From: Symbiodinium natans
Taxonomy: Eukaryota; Sar; Dinophyceae; Suessiales; Symbiodiniaceae
Direction: 5' to 3'
Length of the DNA stretch: 64,000 nucleotides
NCBI GenBank assembly: GCA_905221605.1
Contig: CAJNDS010002746.1
Span: 614,389-678,388 of the forward strand
Below the pieces are notes generated by a model, which saw nothing but the letters and a program-made list of their open reading frames with translations, had not been told where the DNA came from and searched no databases. Positions 29,187-38,205 of this stretch are shown here, piece by piece; positions within the stretch are counted from its first letter, which is position 1, and every line of letters starts with the position of its first letter. A program made the position numbers and the translations under genes.

Positions 29187-29305
29187 GGGCCCCCTAGTTA
29201 TAAGTAGAGTTAAAAGAGCCCTAAATTGGGCTATAAGGATCCTGAATTAGGTTAGAAGTCCCTTAACTACAGTTAGTATAGTAAGGGGGCCCCTCCTTGT
29301 AAGCC
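29187..29305 (+). mobile_element. Dispersed element family F, copy 2
   Basis: Inverted match to 9464-9560; its own ends ('ggggccccctagtt' and 'gggggcccctcc') are roughly inverted. It sits inside an intron. Confidence 0.6.
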
Positions 29306-29349
29306 CTAAACCCTCAACACCCGAAACCGTAAAAACAAAAAAACTGTAG

Positions 29350-29500
29350 AGTGGAGACGTGACGTGTCTTTGTATGGCGCGCTCTTGCAACGGCCAGGGG
29401 GACGGCCGAACAGGGTTTAGCGTTTGCCTGAACCCCCAAAACATGCAACATACTGACCCTTTTTTATGGGTTTTCGGCTATGTTTTTTACACACTTTGGG
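29350..29500 (+). CDS. Internal exon, about 50 codons
   Basis: Plus strand: an A-rich tract ending CTGTAG, then SGDVTCLCMARSCNGQGDGR and, later, DPFLWVFGYVFYTLWG before gtccag (GT donor). A hydrophobic aromatic segment near the end could be membrane-associated. Confidence 0.5.
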
Positions 29501-29593
29501 GTCCAGGTGGGTTTAGGGCTGAGGGGCTTAGGGGTCTTCTAGGCACAGAGACCCTAAACCTAAACCCCAAACCCTAAACGAAGCAGCTTCTAG

Positions 29594-29694
29594 GGGTTGA
29601 AAACGACCCGAACCTGAAGTCAAGCAAGGTGCATAGAGCAGGAGAAAGTCCCGCGACAGCTGCAAGGGGAGCCGCCTGGCATGATCCAGCATAA
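29594..29694 (+). CDS. C-terminal exon, 32 codons and TAA
   Basis: Plus strand: CTTCTAG|GG acceptor (phase 1), VENDPNLKSSKVHRAGESPA then TAARGAAWHDPA and TAA. Likely the end of the gene containing 29087-29500. Confidence 0.55.
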
Positions 29695-29819
29695 ACCCGA
29701 ACCCTGCCCACAAACAAGTTCACCCAAGCTCTAAACACTAAACCCTAAGCCCTAACCCCTGAACCCTCCATTTCGGGTTGGGGGCTTGGGGCTTAGGGTT
29801 TCTGAGACCCCTCAATGAC

Positions 29820-29880
29820 TCAAGCCCCTGAGCGCTGGAACAAAACCCTGGCAAGCCCGAAGACGGGTTGGGGGGTTAAG
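29820..29880 (+). CDS. Possible exon (PERWNKTLASPKTGW)
   Basis: Plus strand: ACTCAAG acceptor, PERWNKTLASPKTGW before decayed repeats. Borders weak. Confidence 0.3.
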
Positions 29881-30100
29881 GTTTCAGGTTTAGGGTTTAG
29901 GGTTTAGGGTTTAGGGTTTAGGGTTTAGGGTTTAGGGTTTAGGGTTTAGGGTTTAGGGTTTAGGGTTGAGGGAACATCATAATCGTGGCTGTTTCTTAGG
30001 AATTCTCGTGCCCAAATATTCAAAATGATTCCCAGGAATCCCTAAGTAAGAGAAGTTGTCACCCTAAACCCGCCGGCGCCACCGCAACAGCCAGGACCTG

Positions 30101-30519
30101 GGAGGTTTACATGGGTAGTTTAGGGTTTAAGGCTCCCGGAAGTCCCACAAGCAGGTGATAAGTGCAGTTATAAGTACCCGCCCCGACTTCTTGGAGGTTC
30201 ACAGCTACTTGTGATGAGCAACTTGGAGGTTTATGGGTACCTGCAACTCGTAATTAGAACTGCACGTAGAGGGCCCCCCCGAAGTCCCCAAAGCAGGATC
30301 TTAATAGTCCAGTAACTCTATTATAAAAAGGGCACCCTTTAAAGAGTACCACTGGGTTACCAAGGGACATAAGTCTGACAGTGCAGTTCTACTCTAAACC
30401 CTAAACCCTAAACCCTAAACCCTAAACCCTAAACCATACAAGTACTAGCGAACCTCCAGGAAGTAGGGGTGCCGCCCATTCAGAGCGCTTTGAAGCAACT
30501 CGGTCCTCTACATGCCCCT
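30101..30519 (+). CDS. Two exons around a family A element
   Basis: Exon one ends RTWE|gtttac at 30114; exon two starts CTCCAG|GAA at 30460 and reads EVGVPPIQSALKQLGPLHAP. Phase 0 is kept. The 345-bp intron begins and ends with family A arm sequence ('ggaggtttacatggg', 'gcgaacctccag') and holds further partial copies and a CCCTAAA tract. Confidence 0.45.
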
Positions 30520-30524
30520 AAATC

Positions 30525-30725
30525 CTAAGGGTCCATGTACCTAAATAAACCCTAAACCCTAAACCCTAAATCCTAAACCCTAAACCCTAAACCCTAGACC
30601 CTAAACCCTAAACCCTATGCTTGGGCCTGAAAGTACCTCCTATACAGGGAAAAGCACCTCCTATACAGGGACTGTTAGGGGCCAAGTATATGATAATGAG
30701 GTACATGGACCCTTAGGGAAATCCT
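30525..30725. mobile_element. Fold-back element with telomeric core
   Basis: 'ctaagggtccatgtacct' at 30529 is mirrored by 'aggtacatggacccttag' at 30700-30717. The core contains CCCTAAA repeats and a duplicated 'cacctcctatacaggga'. Confidence 0.75.
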
Positions 30726-30794
30726 CAACCCGAAGCCCGCACGAACCCTGAGCCCTAGCGAGCAAGGCACCTGAACCCCTCAAACCCAAAAGCC

Positions 30795-31008
30795 CAAAAC
30801 TTCTCTTCAGGATTAGGACACCCTGCACCTCAATGAATCCTAACCCTACGCCTTCTAAAAGTGAGGGTTGCGCGACCCTGTTCCTTTAACAAGGTGAGAA
30901 AACCTACGACTCGAGTTTGCTTTGTAGGGTATAGGCTATAGGGCTGACTATAAGGATCTCTATGAGGTTCATGTCGCCGTTATGCTGGAAACGCACACGA
31001 AACCTTAG
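30795..31008 (+). CDS. Two candidate terminal exons
   Basis: A CTTCTCTTCAG|G acceptor at about 30815 opens IRTPCTSMNPNPTPSKSEGC to TAA. A separate exon 30942-31008 reads ADYKDLYEVHVAVMLETHTK, P and TAG. Both are plus strand; they may be alternative or sequential ends. Confidence 0.4.
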
Positions 31009-31075
31009 GTAGAAGCTACGCCTAAATCCAACACCTTGAATGCATGCCCTCCACCCTCCATGTCTTGATCTGCAG

Positions 31076-31175
31076 GCCTGCACTCCTCCACCCCCCCCGC
31101 CCCCACAAATTCACCCAAAGAGTTTTAAGCTACTGAAAGGCAGTATGATAACAGGTTTGGACTCCGAAGGTTCAG
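31076..31175 (+). CDS. Internal exon (PPQIHPKSFKLLKGSMITGL)
   Basis: Plus strand: ATCTGCAG|GCC acceptor, a poly-proline stretch, then QIHPKSFKLLKGSMITGLDS. Good composition; donor uncertain. Confidence 0.5.
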
Positions 31176-31242
31176 GGTTCAGGGCTTACAAGGCCCGAAA
31201 CCCTAAACCCGCACACGCGATAAAGCCTCCCTAAGGCGAGGC

Positions 31243-31288
31243 GTCTAGGGCTTGCGAGGCTGACAAGGGCATCGACTTTACGTCATGG
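31243..31288 (+). CDS. Exon before a fold-back intron
   Basis: Plus strand: TTGCGAG|GCTGACAAGG..., ends CATGG|gttt. The frame LTRASTLRHG is the one that stays open after joining to 31389. Confidence 0.45.
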
Positions 31289-31388
31289 GTTTCCTACTAC
31301 CCCCCTTAGGTTCACCCCCCCCCATAAATTGCCTCAATTAGGCTTCAGTCTCCCTAAATAACCTCAACTAGTATAAAGGGGCTAGTAG
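31289..31388 (+). mobile_element. Fold-back intron (introner-like) family C
   Basis: Left arm 'catgggtttcctactacc' overlaps the donor and is mirrored by 'ctagtaggggaacccatg' across the acceptor. GT starts at 31289 and AG ends at 31388. Excision joins CATGG to GGGAACC with no stop. Confidence 0.7.
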
Positions 31389-31470
31389 GGGAACCCATGA
31401 TCATGGTTCCGTTTGGGACTGCACTGTTGAACATACAACTTTGCCATGCACGGGGCTCGCATGGCGTCTG
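31389..31470 (+). CDS. Exon after a fold-back intron
   Basis: Reads GTHDHGSVWDCTVEHTTLPC then TGLAWRL before tgaatgg. Strong composition with paired cysteines. Confidence 0.55.
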
Positions 31471-31504
31471 TGAATGGGTTTAGGGTTAAGCGTTTAGGGT
31501 TTAG

Positions 31505-31625
31505 GGGGCCTGGGGGCCACCGCCGCAAAGCATGGTCCTCCTCTGAGTATTTCTTTGTGCCTCTGCGTCTGCGTGTGCGTCTAGTTGGTGGAACCAAACC
31601 AAGACCATGCCTTACCCCGAAACCC
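31505..31625 (+). CDS. Possible exon (GHRRKAWSSSEYFFVPLRLR)
   Basis: Plus-strand frame GHRRKAWSSSEYFFVPLRLR then VRLVGGTKPRPC into decayed repeats. The minus strand is open too. Confidence 0.35.
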
Positions 31626-31731
31626 TAAGCGTCCTTACTTCACACGAACCTGAAGCTTTAAAACCAGCACCTTGATTCCCTAAACCCTAAACCCTAAACC
31701 CTAAACTTTAAACCCCAAACCCTAAATTCTG

Positions 31732-31935
31732 CAGCCGCATGGCACGGCCAGCACGCCTGTCTTCTTCCCAGCTCCTCTCTTGGTCGCTTTGTGGGAATTG
31801 GGTTTAGGGCTGAGGGTTTAGGACTTGGGTTTTCGGGTTTAGGGTATGGGAAGCAAAGGGGATGTGTAGAGTCAGGATTCAGCGCGCATGCTTGGAGATG
31901 TTCTGCTCCATGCGGTGTCGCGAGTTGAGAGTACG
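31732..31935 (+). CDS. Two coding-like islands, strand unresolved
   Basis: 31732-31800: plus PHGTASTPVFFPAPLLVALW after TCTGCAG; minus is also open and basic. 31890-31932: plus RACLEMFCSMRCRE after GATTCAG, or minus LNSRHRMEQNISKHAR and stop. Confidence 0.3.
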
Positions 31936-32029
31936 CACCCTAAACCCTAAACCCTAAATCCTAACCCCTAAACGAAGGAGCTTGGGGCTGAGGTATGAGG
32001 ATGGGATTCGACAAAAAGTGCGGTTAGGG

Positions 32030-32165
32030 TTTAGGGTTTAGGGTTTAGGGTTTAGGGCTTAGGGTTTAGGGTTTAGGGTTTAGGGTTTAGGGTTTAGGGT
32101 TTAGGGTTTAGGGTTTAGGGTTTAGGGTTTAGGGTTTAGGGTTTAGGGTTTAGGGTTTAGGGTTG
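32030..32165 (+). repeat. Pure TTTAGGG tract, about 18 units
   Basis: One of the longest nearly perfect interstitial tracts, with a single CTTAGGG interruption. Confidence 0.95.
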
Positions 32166-32171
32166 GTTCAA

Positions 32172-32214
32172 GAACTGATACGTGGACCGTCGACTGAGGC
32201 ACATTCATTGCTGC
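32172..32214 (+). CDS. Internal exon with GTAAGA donor (LIRGPSTEAHSLL)
   Basis: Plus strand: GTTCAAG acceptor, LIRGPSTEAHSLL plus two bases, then gtaagaca. Confidence 0.5.
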
Positions 32215-32335
32215 AGTAAGACATGCCGCAGCAGCGACTTATTCACTTCATCAACTGTGCCCAAAACTCCTAAACCCTAAATCCTAAACCCTAAACCCAT
32301 CTACCCATCATTGAGAAGATGCGGCTCAACCTTAG

Positions 32336-33155
32336 GTCAGCATGTGGCCCGTTCTCAAAAATGACGCTCCGATTTGGATCCGGTGGGGATACTTATGAGA
32401 ACGCGCAGCCATGTGGTGCATTTTGTTTAATTCGGGTAGGCTTGGGGTTCCTCACTTTCTAGTTTAAGGTTCATGACGGACCACTTGTGGAGCCAGAGCC
32501 CTAGATTTTGGGCTGAGGGTTTAGGGTTTAGGGTTTAGTTATCGACAAGGAACCAAGACTTAGAGAACTACCCATGCATGGCTGATCTGCTTGCTTGAGG
32601 GCTTAGGAGGTCTCGACGTTTGCAGGTGAAGCAAGGCACATCTTCGAAACATACGCCGCGCCCTACACTGACTACCCCTAACCCCCACACCCTAAACCCT
32701 AAACCCTACAGGGTAGGCAGGCACTTTATTCATTCAACCATGAACACAGAGCATTCTGCACTATTCCAAAATGGAATGCAGTTGTTGTCAAAACCCAATG
32801 CCCTGCTGCGTGGATGTAAGGCGTGAATCATTTCGGAGACTCTTCAGCAGCCTTCAATCGAAGTCCTTTAGGGTTTGAGGTTTGGCAAACACCAGTACGC
32901 CAATCGCGTACCCACCACGCTAAGAGAGCCCTACCTCAGGCAAACCTACACCCGAAACCCTAAACCCCATAGACCCGAAGCCCTAAACCCTAAACCCGAA
33001 ACCCTAAACCCTAAACCCTAAACCGGACAAGTTCGCACTCAATGAGCCCCTCAGAGAAGATCGCAGCCTTCTTCCCCCTCCAGGCCATCTGCTGCCGCCA
33101 AGAGGGCAGGAAGAGCCTGGCTATTGACGCACTACGTGGTATCTGCAAAGCTTAG
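32336..33155 (+). CDS. Four-exon 3' gene end
   Basis: Plus strand. Exon 32336-32435 (CCTTAG|G; SACGPFSKMTLRFGSGGDTY...; donor gtaggc). Exon 32626 to about 32679 (TTTGCAG; VKQGTSSKHTPRPTLTTP). Exon 32721-32815 (GTAGGCAG; ALYSFNHEHRAFCTIPKWNA...; donor gtaagg). Terminal exon 32 bases right of 33000, 33032-33155 (ACAAG; SHSMSPSEKIAAFFPLQAIC... to ICKA and TAG). Phases 0, 0, 2 and 1-base join without a stop. The first intron carries a decayed family B element. Cysteine-containing protein of unknown family. Confidence 0.6.
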
Positions 33156-33339
33156 GATTCTTCGGGTTTAGGGTTTAGGGTTTAGGGTTTGGGGTTTAGG
33201 GTTAGGGTTCTAAGCCCCGTGAAACCTGGAACGCCTATGAACCCCAACAAGCCGTGTAAACCCTGATGGAGAGCTTTGAATGTCTTAGGGTCTTGGGTTC
33301 TACATACGGTCTAAATTAGTCGATGGACCAAAGGGCTAA

Positions 33340-33450
33340 TTAATGGCGGCCGAAATAGGTTGAGTTGGAGGGTTGATGGTACACGGGCTATTTGAGGACT
33401 TAGAGGCTTCCGGCGCGCTGCTTTGCTTGCGTCTCTTCCCTAGAGCCCTG
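33340..33450 (-). CDS. Possible C-terminal exon (QSSAPEASKSSNSPCTINPP...)
   Basis: Minus strand after ACGCAAG: QSSAPEASKSSNSPCTINPP then TQPISAAIN and TAG. A plus frame (NGGRNRLSWRVDGTRAI) is also open. Confidence 0.3.
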
Positions 33451-33562
33451 AACCCAGGAGCCCCAAACCTACAAACTAAACCCTAGACCCTAAACCCTAA
33501 ACCCTAAACCCTAAACCCTAAACTTTAAACCCTAAACCCACAAGCCCTGAATCCCTGAACCC

Positions 33563-33675
33563 TGATTTCTCAGGGTTTTCGGGTCGGATGGTTTCATGGA
33601 TGGGGCTGTCAGGGACCTGGGCTGAAGCGGGATGCAGGGAAGGGGGGGGAAGGTGTGAGGGAGCAGTCTGCAGGG
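33563..33675 (+). CDS. Possible exon (FSGRMVSWMGLSGTWAEAGC)
   Basis: Plus strand: TTTCTCAG|GG acceptor, phase 1, FSGRMVSWMGLSGTWAEAGC and a glycine-rich continuation. G-rich composition lowers confidence. Confidence 0.35.
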
Positions 33676-34028
33676 CTTAGGGCTTAGGGCTTAGGGCTTA
33701 GGGTTTAGGGTTTAGGGTTTAGGGTTTAGGGTTTAGGGTTACGGCTTACGGCTTACGGCTTAGGGTTTAGGGTCCAGGGAGTCCAGGGAGTCCAGGGCTT
33801 CGGGTTTTGGGGCTCTAGGCCTTAGGGTTTTGGAAGTTCAGGGGTTTAGGGTTTAGGGTTTAGGGTTTAGGGTTTAGGGTTTAGGGTTTAGGGAGTCCAG
33901 GGTGTCAGGGCTTGGGGCTTTTAGGGCTCCTGGGTATGTCTGAGGGTTCAGGAGGTCCGCACCAGGTTTCTAGGGCCTATAGGGTTTAGGGTTTAGAGTT
34001 TAGGGTTCAGGGTTTAATTAGGGTTTAG

Positions 34029-34116
34029 GGCTTCGGTGTATGATCCCTTCGGGCTCTCTGAGCGCTTTCTTGTTCGGGGGGAAGCTCCGACGTGGGGTGT
34101 TTCTTCGGGCGTGTAG
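34029..34116 (+). CDS. C-terminal exon (ASVYDPFGLSERFLVRGEAP...)
   Basis: Plus strand: TTTAG|G acceptor inside the repeat, 28 codons ASVYDPFGLSERFLVRGEAP then TWGVSSGV and TAG. Confidence 0.5.
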
Positions 34117-34194
34117 GTTTAAGGTTTCGGTTTCGGGGTTTCGCGGAGAGGGGCGCGAGGCGAATGTAAGTACAGGGTGAGTTTCAGCCTCAGG

Positions 34195-34420
34195 CTTGCG
34201 GTTGAAGATTTACCCAGAGAACTCCAAGATCCCCTAATTAAGGAATGCGCCTTAAACTATCGTAGGATCCCTGATATGATATAAAGGTATATTCCTTAAC
34301 TAAGGGATATTGGAGTCTTTGGGTAGGCTTCGTGTGGAGGGCGCTCCGGGGGTGGATTCTAAAGTGGCCGGGGTCACTGCTCTGCTTGAACCCCAAAATT
34401 CTAAAGCCCTGAACCCTAAA
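34195..34420 (+). CDS. Two exon candidates around a family D element
   Basis: Left segment after CAGCCTCAG ends near CCCAG at 34217; family D fold-back sequence fills about 34218-34325; the right segment after GGGTAG reads LRVEGAPGVDSKVAGVTALL. The donor is not GT, so either a GA donor is used or the boundaries differ. Confidence 0.4.
34212..34330. mobile_element. Fold-back element family D, copy 3
   Basis: Arms 'aactccaagatcccctaatt' and its inverted partner ending 'ggatattggagtctttggg'. Same family as 9037 and 12410. Confidence 0.75.
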
Positions 34421-34551
34421 CTCAAAGTCCTAAACCCTAAACCCTAAACCCTAAAACCTAAACCCTAAACCCTAAACCCTAAACCCTAAACCCTAAACTT
34501 AAACCCTACACCCTAAACCCTAAACCCTATAAGCCCCATAAGCCCTCGAAG

Positions 34552-34637
34552 CTCTCGAAGTCCGGATGGCCTTGGAGGCCCCTGGCGCGTCAGCTGGCAG
34601 CTTTGCCGCCTCCTCTCAGGCAGCCGATGGGCTCTAG
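34552..34637 (+). CDS. C-terminal exon (LEVRMALEAPGASAGSFAAS...)
   Basis: Plus strand: CTCGAAG acceptor, phase 1, LEVRMALEAPGASAGSFAAS then SQAADGL and TAG. Alanine/serine-rich. Confidence 0.5.
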
Positions 34638-34740
34638 GGCTAGGGCCTTAGGGATTTGTTTTAGGGTTTAGGGTTTAGGGTTTAGGGTTTAGGGTTTAGG
34701 GTTCAGGGTTTAGGGTCTAGCTCTAGGGTTTAGGGGCTTT

Positions 34741-35020
34741 TAGTCTTAAAGTAAAATAGGATGAAGATGGAAGGAAATAAGATCATGAATCCTGCATTCT
34801 TATTTGGTACAGCAGCTTTTGACATAGCATATCGGCATAAGAAATATCATTCAGGTACTATATGTAAAGGAGTAAGTCATCCACATGTTCTAATGCATTA
34901 TCTGGATGTGAGAAAGAAGAGAAGCCGAAATGAATTTGAAGAAGATGTAGATGGAGAATAATTATATATTCCATAGAAATCTTTACTAATACTGAAGGGA
35001 TAACATGCTAGTTTATTTCT
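34741..35020 (+). CDS. AT-rich island with a 66-codon ORF (34761-34961)
   Basis: ATG to TAA, starting MKMEGNKIMNPAFLFGTAAF and ending in a basic then acidic tail. Base composition and A/T-ending codons differ strongly from all neighbours, and no telomeric repeats intrude. It could be an inserted gene fragment, organelle-derived DNA or an insertion of other origin. Family not recognised. Confidence 0.5.
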
Positions 35021-35154
35021 TGTGGAATTCCTGAAACAACATGTCGTTTCAATCTGCGTGTATGCTTTGTTGTATTCCCTAAGAACCCTAAAGCCCTAAC
35101 AAAAACCACCCAAACACCCCAAAAAGCCGCTGTAGCCCTATAACCCCCACCCCC

Positions 35155-35195
35155 TCCCCCCCAAAAAAAAAACACACACACACACACACATATAA
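35155..35195. repeat. Homopolymer and CA microsatellite
   Basis: C-run, A-run and (CA)n adjoin. The ORF across them is an artefact. Confidence 0.85.
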
Positions 35196-35292
35196 AGGCC
35201 CCCAAAATGCACTAAGAACCCTAAGAGCCCTAAACCCGCGAAAACCCTAAAACCTAAACCCTAAACCTAAACCCTAAACCCCAAACTCCCCA

Positions 35293-35400
35293 AAAAAGCC
35301 GCTGAAGCTGGGGAGCCCGTCCAAGGCCACCAGCAACTTCGCCGTTCCCGCTGACTCCAGGGTGGAGCGGCCCCCTGGACTTGTCTCAGGTGGACTGTAG
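35293..35400 (+). CDS. C-terminal exon (LKLGSPSKATSNFAVPADSR...)
   Basis: Plus strand: LKLGSPSKATSNFAVPADSR then VERPPGLVSGGL and TAG, directly followed by TTTAGGG. The acceptor on the left is unclear. Confidence 0.5.
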   Translation, partial: KKPLKLGSPSKATSNFAVPADSRVERPPGLVSGGL

Positions 35401-35506
35401 GGTTTAGGGTTTAGGGCTAGGGTTTAGGGTTTAGGGTCTAGGGTTTAGGGTTTAGGGTTTAGGGTTTAGGGTTTAGGGTTTAGGGTTTAGGGTTTAGGGT
35501 TTAGGG

Positions 35507-35632
<126 letters not shown>

Positions 35633-36046
35633 GGCTAGGGTTTAGGGTTTAGGGTTTAGGGTTTAGGGTTTAGGGTTTAGGGTTTAGGGTTGAGGGAGTA
35701 GGGATTAGGGTCGAGGGTCTAGTTCCAGGTGGAATGTAAAGGGGTTTGAAGGGGTTATGAAAGGGGTTTTGTGTTGAAGGGTTCTTAAGGGGGTTTTGTA
35801 GTTTTTTGGGGGGACTCTGAATCCGGACGGTTTGGGGTTTAGGGTTTAGGGTTTAGGGTTTAGGGTTTAGGGTTTAGGGTTTAGGGTTTAGGGTTTAGGG
35901 TTTAGGGTTTAGGGCTTAGGGTTTAGGGTTTAGGTTTTAGGGTTTTAGGGTTTTGGGGTTTTGGGTTTAGGGCTAGGGTTTAGGGTTTAGGGTTTAAGGT
36001 TTAGGCTTTTGGGTTTGGGGGTTTAGGGTTTAGGGAAGTTGGCCAG

Positions 36047-36131
36047 GGTCTTTGGCAACAAAAACGTGGCCGAGACTGTGCAGAAGCGGATGGTGGGGAT
36101 GTCCCCTAAGATGTTGAACACAAACACACGG
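36047..36131 (+). CDS. Internal exon with GT-AG borders
   Basis: Plus strand: TTGGCCAG|G acceptor, 28 codons VFGNKNVAETVQKRMVGMSP then KMLNTNTR, then gtgcca. Strong composition. Protein unknown. Confidence 0.6.
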
Positions 36132-36177
36132 GTGCCAGCCTAAAACCCTAAATCCTAAACCCCAAACCTTCAACCCT

Positions 36178-36240
36178 GCCCATGCAACCCACCATTGGCT
36201 TTCAAGCCCCGAGAAGGAGGCGGGAGTTACCCAGGAACAA
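36178..36240 (+). CDS. Possible exon (HWLSSPEKEAGVTQEQYLNT)
   Basis: Plus-strand frame HWLSSPEKEAGVTQEQYLNT; a second plus frame (FKPREGGGSYP) is also open. Borders not fixed. Confidence 0.35.
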
Positions 36241-36694
36241 TACCTAAATACCCTAAACCCTGAACCCTAAACCTAAATTCCCCTAAACCTAAAACCCTAA
36301 ACCTAAATACCCTAAAACCTTAACCCTTTACCTTTAATCCCCTGAACCCCTTCTTCCCTGAACCCTATAGGAACCAAAATACCATAAAGCCTGAACCCGA
36401 AACCTAAAACCCAAAACCCAAAACCCTAAACCCTAAACCTAAATACCATAAAGCCTGACCCCTAAACCTGAAACCCAAAACCCAACACCCTAAACCCAAG
36501 CCTAAGAACCAAACTCGTTCCGAACTCGGGCCGGCACGCTCGTTTTGACCCGGCCTGGGCTCTGGTTGACGGTGTTGGCTTGGGGTTTAGGGTCGGGCCT
36601 GCAGGTGTTGCGTGGTTTCGAGCTGAAAAGGGGGCATTGTCCAACAAAGGGTTGAGGGTTCAGGGTACCCCTAAACCCTAAGCCCTAACCCACG

Positions 36695-36757
36695 GTCATC
36701 TTCCTCAAACATGGCAGATATCTTAAGGGGTGGGGTGGTTCTGATGACGATGTTTAG
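36695..36757 (+). CDS. C-terminal exon (VIFLKHGRYLKGWGGSDDDV, TAG)
   Basis: Plus strand, 20 codons and stop. The acceptor is not obvious within 20 bases, so the start is approximate. Confidence 0.4.
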   Translation, partial: VIFLKHGRYLKGWGGSDDDV

Positions 36758-36815
36758 GGTTTAGGGTTTAGGGTAAGTTTAGGTTTTCGGAGCCCGGAAT
36801 GACCTGTGCGTGCAG

Positions 36816-36891
36816 CGGGGTTTTGAACTTTGAGTGCATCCACTTTTCGTTCTGGGCGTGCGTCAGATTCAGGCTTGCCTCTAGACTCTAG
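36816..36891 (+). CDS. C-terminal exon (GVLNFECIHFSFWACVRFRL...)
   Basis: Plus strand: GCGTGCAG acceptor, 24 codons GVLNFECIHFSFWACVRFRL then ASRL and TAG. Hydrophobic, aromatic. Confidence 0.45.
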
Positions 36892-37009
36892 AAGGGGCCA
36901 AAATGGGAAGGGTTTAGTTTAGGGTTTAGGGTTTCGGGTTTAGGGCTTAGGGCTTAGGGCTTAGGGTTTAGGGTTTAGGGTTTAGGGATGGGGATTGTCA
37001 GGCCCAGGA

Positions 37010-37085
37010 AGCCTCACGCGAAAGGCTTGGGGGGCACAGGGATCAAGCTGCCAAAAAAGCAAGAAGCAAAACCGCACACGATGTA
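37010..37085 (+). CDS. Internal exon, basic helix
   Basis: Plus strand: GGCCCAG acceptor, EASRERLGGHRDQAAKKARS then KTAHD. Could be nucleic-acid-binding; inference from charge only. Confidence 0.45.
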
Positions 37086-37214
37086 GTGTTTAGGGTGTAG
37101 GGTTTAGGGTTCAGGGGGTTTAGGGTTTAGGGTTTAGGGCTTAGGGTTTAGGGTTTAGGGTTTAGGGTTTAGGGTTCATTAGTGCTCTTGAAGCAGGTGC
37201 TTGGGTCTGGACAG

Positions 37215-37266
37215 GCTGGAATGCTTTGAGCGCCGGAGCACGATGACAGCGCCTGCATCCAAGGAA
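37215..37266 (+). CDS. Internal exon with GT-AG borders (LECFERRSTMTAPASKE)
   Basis: Plus strand: TCTGGACAG|G acceptor, 17 codons LECFERRSTMTAPASKE, then gtaaaa. An overlapping plus frame ALEAGAWVWTGWNALSAGAR is also open. Confidence 0.55.
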
Positions 37267-37703
37267 GTAAAAAACATGCAACCCCTGCAGCCCTATGCCC
37301 CAAAACCGCTAGATGGGTTTGGGGTTTGGGGTTTAGGGTTTAGGGTTTAGGATTTAGGGTTTAGGGTTTAGGGTTTAGAGTTTGGGGTGAGCTGCCCTGC
37401 ATTCTTCAACTCCTAATCATCCTAATCCTGCCCTAAACCCTGAACCCTAAACCAAAAAACCTAAACCCTAAACCAACCATAGACATTTCAACTGCCTGGA
37501 AACCCCAAACCCTCAGCATCAGAACCACACCTTAATTTTTAGGATCTGGGCTTTAGGGCTTAACCCCAAACGCCAGCCCTAAACCCTAAACCCTCAACCC
37601 TAAACCCTACCCTAAACCTTAAACCCGAAATCCTAAACCCTAAAACCTCCGAGCGACCTGCCTCGCACCCAGCCTTCAATCCTTACCTAGGAAGTGTATT
37701 TAG

Positions 37704-37738
37704 GATGCAGTCTGTTGCGCTCACGAAGAAGTCTTGAG
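37704..37738 (+). CDS. Short internal exon (DAVCCAHEEVL)
   Basis: Plus strand: GTATTTAG|GAT acceptor, DAVCCAHEEVL plus two bases, then gttcag. Confidence 0.5.
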
Positions 37739-37889
37739 GTTCAGACGGTTTGGGCTTTTTGGTTGTAGTGTTCCGACTTAGGCTTCGGGTTTGAGGGCTT
37801 TGGGGTTTACGGCGTTTCGGTGGCTCAGGGCTTAATTTCAGCTTTACGGTTGAGGGTTAACCGTCGCAAGTGTCTCTTCTCCATCTCAG

Positions 37890-37985
37890 GCCCCACGATG
37901 AAGGCCCATCTGGAAAGAATTGGGTTTACAACCCGCGTATGGTTGCGGCGCGCTGGAGATGATGATGATGATGTGGAAAGAATTG
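37890..37985 (+). CDS. Internal exon (PTMKAHLERIGFTTRVWLRR...)
   Basis: Plus strand: TTCTCCATCTCAG|GC acceptor (phase 1), PTMKAHLERIGFTTRVWLRR then AGDDDDDVERI, then gtttag. Well-supported acceptor and an acidic patch. Confidence 0.6.
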
Positions 37986-38053
37986 GTTTAGGGTTTAGGG
38001 TTTAGGGTTTAAGGTTCAAGGTTTAGGTTGCGAATGGTCTTGCGCGTTTGCAG

Positions 38054-38136
38054 GGGGCTTCAGCGGTTTGAGCGTTCGTTGGGGGATTGCAGTATCCCCA
38101 AAAATGCAACGTGTACTCACTCAGCAACGAAGATAA
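38054..38136 (+). CDS. C-terminal exon (GFSGLSVRWGIAVSPKMQRV...)
   Basis: Plus strand: GCGTTTGCAG|GG acceptor, 26 codons GFSGLSVRWGIAVSPKMQRV then LTQQRR and TAA. The middle resembles 25793-25840 at DNA level. Confidence 0.5.
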
Positions 38137-38205
38137 GGAACCTGTAGGGGTTTAGGGTTTAGGATTTAGGGTTTAGGGCTTGTACTACCTTAAATGTACA
38201 TGTCT

